Shown piece by piece: positions 33,256 through 36,660 of a stretch of 36,660 nt of DNA; the stretch's first letter is position 1; each line of letters opens with the position of its first letter. Source of the DNA: Ferruginibacter sp. HRS2-29 (GTDB lineage: Bacteria > Bacteroidota > Bacteroidia > Chitinophagales > Chitinophagaceae). The position numbers and the translations under genes are program-made. The notes beneath the pieces were generated by a model. That model saw nothing but the letters and a program-made list of their open reading frames with translations, did no database searches and was not told the DNA's origin. Location of the stretch: the NCBI RefSeq assembly GCF_024343615.1, contig NZ_RJUB01000021.1, positions 1 to 36,660 on the forward strand, read 5' to 3'.

Positions 33256-33743
33256 TACGGAGTAATATAATAAACCGGTTCTGTGATGATGACGTTGCTT
33301 TTATTTTTTTCAAAATCCATCACGTATACTTCAAAACGCAACGTGTCGATGTAAGGATGTGTGGGTACTGTAGGGGTGCCCACTAATATTCCGCGGCCAT
33401 CCGAAAGCCTTATTACCACTTCAGCATTCAGGTCTTTGCGCTGGATCTCCGGCGCCATCGGGAAAGGGAAGGAATCGATATCAAAAGGCGGGATGCTGAG
33501 ATTTTTCACATATACATAGGAGGTATCTTCACCTGGTGCGAAGCCGAAATCACCTTCCGAATCCGTCAGCTGAATAGAAAGCAAAGGGCTCGAAAGCGAA
33601 GGATTTAAAGAACCTGCAGCAAACGTGTTTGGTTTCATGGAATTGAACCTGATCTGTGGCGCTGTAGTATACTTATCTTTTTTGCAGGCAGAAAATGCCA
33701 CTACCAGGATCGCTAACAGGAATGTGATTCTCATTTGTTTCAT
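33255..33743 (-). CDS. Small lipoprotein, unknown
   Basis: 162 aa. Signal peptide 'MRITFLLAILVVAFSACKKD' with lipobox Cys; the start could be the second Met (33734), but ATG 33743 is kept because a -7 box (TAAATTTG, 33749-33756 minus) ends 5 bases before it. The mature part contains an acidic 'QLTDSEGDFGFAPGEDTSYVYV' and ends in beta strands ('LRFEVYVMDFEKNKSNVIIT'). This pattern is common in Bacteroidota surface lipoproteins of unknown role. First gene of a two-gene unit with the UbiA-like gene. Confidence 0.75.
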   Translation of the reverse strand: MKQMRITFLLAILVVAFSACKKDKYTTAPQIRFNSMKPNTFAAGSLNPSLSSPLLSIQLTDSEGDFGFAPGEDTSYVYVKNLSIPPFDIDSFPFPMAPEIQRKDLNAEVVIRLSDGRGILVGTPTVPTHPYIDTLRFEVYVMDFEKNKSNVIITEPVYYITP

Positions 33744-33748
33744 TTGCT

Positions 33749-33756
33749 CAAATTTA
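33749..33756 (-). promoter_or_regulatory. -7 promoter box of the lipoprotein gene
   Basis: Reads TAAATTTG on the minus strand and ends 5 bases before the ATG, implying a leaderless or near-leaderless transcript. Confidence 0.5.
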
Positions 33757-33792
33757 CTGATAGAAATTGAAATTATTGGTTAAAAGTTACAG

Positions 33793-33862
33793 GTTGAAGG
33801 TTGAAAGTTGAAAGTTGAAGGTTCGCAAACATTGAACTTTGAACCTTGAACCTTGAACTTTT
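33793..33862. repeat. Heptamer tract (GTTGAAG/CTTGAAC type) between divergent genes
   Basis: Ten successive 7-bp units: GTTGAAG, GTTGAAA, GTTGAAA, GTTGAAG, GTTCGCA, AACATTG, AACTTTG, AACCTTG, AACCTTG, AACTTTT. The two halves are imperfect inverse copies. Same 7-bp period as the edges of the cloverleaf elements but with another sequence and no internal element. Confidence 0.8.
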
Positions 33863-33866
33863 TAGC

Positions 33867-33874
33867 TAATTTTG
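33867..33874 (+). promoter_or_regulatory. -7 promoter box of the LuxE-like gene
   Basis: TAATTTTG, ending 10 bases before the ATG at 33885. It follows the heptamer tract directly. Confidence 0.5.
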
Positions 33875-33884
33875 CGAAGCGAAA

Positions 33885-34892
33885 ATGCCCCATCCCAACT
33901 CCATACGAACAGACATATTTAACACCGACAGTGCTGCATTTGAAGAAACAGCGTTGCGGGTGTTCCTGTACCAGTATGAGCATACGGCTTTTTACCGGAC
34001 ATATTGCAACACAATCCGTATTGATCCTGTCAGGGTCGACAGCCTCGAAAAGATACCTTTTTTACCCATCCAGTTTTTCAAATCGGCCACCATTACCAGC
34101 GGTGATTTTGTGCCACAGGTGATATTTGAAAGCAGCGGCACTACCGGTTCTGTCAACAGCAGGCACCTCTTAAAAGATACGGGGTTCTATGAAGAAAGTT
34201 TTTTGAAAACCTTCGGATTATTTTACGGAGATATTCAGGATTGGTGCATCATCGGCCTGCTCCCCTCTTACCTTGAAAGAAAAAGCTCGTCGCTGGTGTA
34301 CATGGTAAACGAACTGATCAGGCGCTCCGGGCATGCTTCGGCCGGTTTTTATCTATACGAACATCAGCAGCTGCATGACACTTTGCTGGCAAACGAAACT
34401 GCCGGACAGAAAACGTTGCTTATTGGCGTAACCTATGCCCTGCTGGACTTTGCAGCCAGTTACAGGATGCAGCTGAACCATACCGTTGTAATGGAAACAG
34501 GTGGTATGAAGGGGCGCAGGGAAGAACTGACGAGAGCCGAAGTACAAGGCATTCTGAAAGACAAGCTGGGACTGAAAAAAGTACATTCGGAATATGGGAT
34601 GACGGAATTACTGTCGCAGGCTTACTCCCTGGGTGAAGGGATATTTCAATGCCCGCCCTGGATGAAAGTATTGCTGAGAGCGGAAGACGACCCTTTTGAA
34701 ATAACGATTCCCGAAAAGATGTTGGTGGAATCAAAAGGCGGAGTAACCAATATCATCGACCTGGCAAATTTGTACAGCTGTTCTTTCATCGCCACGGATG
34801 ATATCGGCAAACTCTACAGCAACGGGCATTTTGAGATATTGGGAAGATTGGATAATAGTGATATAAGAGGGTGTGGATTAATGATCAATTAA
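33885..34892 (+). CDS. LuxE/PaaK-like acyl-protein synthetase
   Basis: 335 aa. Adenylate-forming core motifs of the LuxE family are visible: 'FESSGTTGSVNSRH' (nucleotide loop), 'METGGMKGRREELTR', 'HSEYGMTELLSQAYS' and the late 'FIATDDIGKLYSNG'. LuxE activates a fatty acid with ATP and passes it to its own Cys. Here no luxC or luxD neighbour exists, so the substrate is open; stand-alone copies are widespread in Bacteroidota. The stop codon TAA lies in the left edge of repeat copy E. Confidence 0.85.
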   Translation: MPHPNSIRTDIFNTDSAAFEETALRVFLYQYEHTAFYRTYCNTIRIDPVRVDSLEKIPFLPIQFFKSATITSGDFVPQVIFESSGTTGSVNSRHLLKDTGFYEESFLKTFGLFYGDIQDWCIIGLLPSYLERKSSSLVYMVNELIRRSGHASAGFYLYEHQQLHDTLLANETAGQKTLLIGVTYALLDFAASYRMQLNHTVVMETGGMKGRREELTRAEVQGILKDKLGLKKVHSEYGMTELLSQAYSLGEGIFQCPPWMKVLLRAEDDPFEITIPEKMLVESKGGVTNIIDLANLYSCSFIATDDIGKLYSNGHFEILGRLDNSDIRGCGLMIN

Positions 34893-35157
34893 GAATGATG
34901 GAGGAGACAAAAGCGAACGGGGATCGCGGATTTCAAAGGGATGAAGGTGATTACACAGATTATTTTGCTGGCGCAAAAGGAAAATGCAGTTTATAAGAAG
35001 TTGAACTTTTAACAATCCTTCAATTTATTATAAACTGCATTTTGGTTTTTACGAAGTAAAAACAATCTGCGAAATATCCTTCATCCCTTTGAAATCCGCG
35101 ATCTCCCTTCTCTTCGTTCTTCTTCGCTTCAATTCGTAATTTTTAATTCGTAATTAC
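34885..35157. repeat. Cloverleaf-type palindromic repeat element, copy E
   Basis: The core is 34922-35103. The outer halves of the arms pair with two joint changes relative to copies B and C (GCGG/CCGC and AAAGGG/CCCTTT). The lateral hairpins are 34963-34978 (TTTTGC, TGGC, GCAAAA) and 35045-35063 (GTTTTTAC, GAA, GTAAAAAC). The central stem AAATGCAGTTTATAA / TTATAAACTGCATTT is perfect. The right heptamer tract 35131-35157 contains the stop codon of the next gene; the left edge contains the stop of the LuxE-like gene. It lies between convergent genes. Confidence 0.9.
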
Positions 35158-36660
35158 CTGCGTTTGCTTTTCAGGTATTTGTCCCGGATCACTCTCCACA
35201 AGGGCTTCTGATACACTTTACTTTCTACCCAGGAGAAGATATCCAGGTACGCATACGACCTGGTTTCGAACCGGCTGGTTTCAAATTGGATGATCTTCTC
35301 CAGAAATTTCTCAAACTCCGGCTGGATCTTTTTCGGGGAAATGTAGAACGACCTTTTCAAAAATTTAAACATCTCTTCTTCCACAACGGTAAGGTTCTGC
35401 ATTTTGGCCATGAACCGGTAAGCCGCTTTGATAAGGTGTTCCATGATATCCACGTTCCCAAGTTCGTAATGAGCGATGAGGTGGAGCAGGCGTGCATAAC
35501 ATTGCAGATCGTTGCGCAGATCCACATTGTCGTTGATGATCTTGCGGATATAATCGATACATTTTTCGTAATCACCGGCGCCAAAATACAACGTCGCGAT
35601 CTTATAGTTGAATACAAGCACCCGATGTTTATCGATAAAAAGATAATAATCGTCGAGTTTCTTTTCTATATGCGGAACAATGGCCAGGCCATCTTCAAAT
35701 TTTCCACGGTTGATGAACTTGTTGAGCTTTGCACTGTATAAGTATATAAACGTTTGTACACGCGTGTTATCGTGTTGATTCGCGATATCCGTTTCGGCAA
35801 AATGCTCGAATTTCTCCAGCGTTTCATTGAATTTTTTATAATTCTTCAGATCGAAATGGGCATTCAAAAGGTTGTGCATCCCTTTTATATAATGCCCTGG
35901 TTCTATCTCGATCATTTTCCGGTCATTGAAAAGTTCCACCCATTTTTGCGTGTAGCGGTAATACATCAGGAAATCCTGGCGGATGAATGCGAACCAGGTA
36001 TAACTCTGGTAGAGATATAATTTTTCGTAAAAGCCCAGCTCGTGCGGGAATTCGGTGGGCAGATGCTCCCGGAAATATGTTTTGATCCCTTCTTCATCTT
36101 CCTCATTACGGGCATGCCCGTTTTTGATATACCAGCTATAGAGCTTGAGAGCGAGATTGGAAAGCTTGGTGATCATCGTCCTTTTTTCATTCACTTCTTC
36201 CGCTTCGGCAGTCAATTGATCGGCCCTGTTTTGCATACTGCGGGTGATGTGAAGGGTTTCGATCTTTTTTTCCAGGGAAATCGTCTGGATCAAAAAGCTA
36301 TCTTGGTGATAGGCTGTCGCCAGCTCTTTCACCTTTTCCAGGATCTTCAGGCTCTGATGATAGAGCCCTTTATTATATAATATACGGGCATAATCCAGTT
36401 GCTCGTGCAGCTGAAGATCAATACTGTCGGTACTTTTGAGCACACGGAGACTGGCCAGTAATTGTTTGTAAAGATGCGCCTTGATATTTGCGAGCTGCGG
36501 CTTTTTGATCGACTTTAATTTTTTAAGCAATATTGCCTCATCATAATAAGACAGTTTATCGAGTGCATCAAAAAGCTCGATGATCTTGAGGTCCTGGTTG
36601 GCAGAACTCCGGGTGATATATAGTTTAAAATTCCGTTTTTCAGCCTTTTCAAGCGAATGT
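35154..36660 (-). CDS. Helical-repeat protein, unknown, cut by the window edge
   Basis: At least 500 residues. The frame stays open beyond the TTG at 36530 to the right edge ('FKLYITRSSANQDLKIIELF' lies upstream of it), so the start is outside the window. The sequence is almost entirely helical with TPR-like pairs, for example 'ARILYNKGLYHQSLKILEKV' and 'IATLYFGAGDYEKCIDYIRK', and a basic end 'RDKYLKSKRR'. No enzyme motif, signal peptide or membrane segment. Probably a cytoplasmic protein-interaction scaffold; similar 500-aa proteins occur in Chitinophagaceae without a known role. The stop codon is in the right edge of repeat copy E. Confidence 0.75.
   Translation of the reverse strand, partial: HSLEKAEKRNFKLYITRSSANQDLKIIELFDALDKLSYYDEAILLKKLKSIKKPQLANIKAHLYKQLLASLRVLKSTDSIDLQLHEQLDYARILYNKGLYHQSLKILEKVKELATAYHQDSFLIQTISLEKKIETLHITRSMQNRADQLTAEAEEVNEKRTMITKLSNLALKLYSWYIKNGHARNEEDEEGIKTYFREHLPTEFPHELGFYEKLYLYQSYTWFAFIRQDFLMYYRYTQKWVELFNDRKMIEIEPGHYIKGMHNLLNAHFDLKNYKKFNETLEKFEHFAETDIANQHDNTRVQTFIYLYSAKLNKFINRGKFEDGLAIVPHIEKKLDDYYLFIDKHRVLVFNYKIATLYFGAGDYEKCIDYIRKIINDNVDLRNDLQCYARLLHLIAHYELGNVDIMEHLIKAAYRFMAKMQNLTVVEEEMFKFLKRSFYISPKKIQPEFEKFLEKIIQFETSRFETRSYAYLDIFSWVESKVYQKPLWRVIRDKYLKSKRR

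Overview
The window looks like a chromosomal segment of a Bacteroidota bacterium, most likely of the Chitinophagaceae type. The evidence is the -7 promoter boxes of TAnnTTTG form lying a few bases before several start codons, the lack of clear Shine-Dalgarno sequences, many short lipoproteins with N-terminal Cys boxes, an OmpP1/FadL-type barrel ending in Phe, a pRiA4b ORF-3-like protein, an M42 peptidase and a LuxE/PaaK-like protein. No rRNA, tRNA or CRISPR array was seen.

Layout. 1-7.7 kb is housekeeping DNA: the end of an outer-membrane barrel gene, miaA, a pRiA4b ORF-3-like gene, cca, lon and a retropepsin-like aspartic protease. 7.8-8.7 kb holds an HTH regulator with a cluster of GTGGACTT repeats upstream. 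8.8-14 kb is a visibly AT-richer accessory island. It starts with a decayed tyrosine recombinase and carries a GNAT acetyltransferase, a four-gene graspetide-like RiPP operon (two paralogous 67-aa peptides, an MvdD-type ATP-grasp ligase, a membrane protein) and several unknown small genes with long structured spacers. 14.1-19.3 kb is an iron/peroxide-handling module: two DUF2231-type membrane proteins (the first frameshifted), an OmpR-type response regulator with its histidine kinase, an exported rubrerythrin-like lipoprotein, and a ferritin-like/VIT fusion transporter. Two matching CTTAAG-N5-CTTAAG operators sit in this module. An IS3-type transposase remnant lies at 19.4-19.6 kb. 19.9-28.8 kb carries a lipoprotein hydrolase, a membrane-anchored winged-helix regulator divergent from an Asp-box lipoprotein, a rhomboid protease, a decayed DoxX-like gene, a DUF4256 gene, a 1-Cys peroxiredoxin, a 16-copy array with a 14-bp period, a 39-aa membrane protein and katG. 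29-36.66 kb carries a membrane class III cyclase, a small membrane protein, an M42 peptidase, a UbiA-like protein, a lipoprotein, a LuxE-like protein and a helical protein cut by the right edge.

The two most striking signals are these. (1) The compact graspetide-like operon at 10049-12148 has two ungapped paralogous precursors whose C-termini are almost identical. (2) A family of about 180-bp cloverleaf-like palindromic elements occurs in five copies (about 657, 1841, 4251, 29376 and 34922). Each has about 40-bp outer arms, two lateral hairpins whose stems vary by compensatory change, and a conserved central stem. Most copies are flanked by tracts with a 7-bp period. Similar 7-bp tracts edge other genes here and supply the stop codons of several of them. 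The elements occur between convergent, tandem and divergent genes, so they are not simply terminators.

Several genes are decayed or frameshifted (integrase, IS OrfA, DoxX-like, a secreted-protein stub, a DUF2231 gene, a small island gene). Some of the single-base shifts could be sequencing errors, the one in a T9 run above all.
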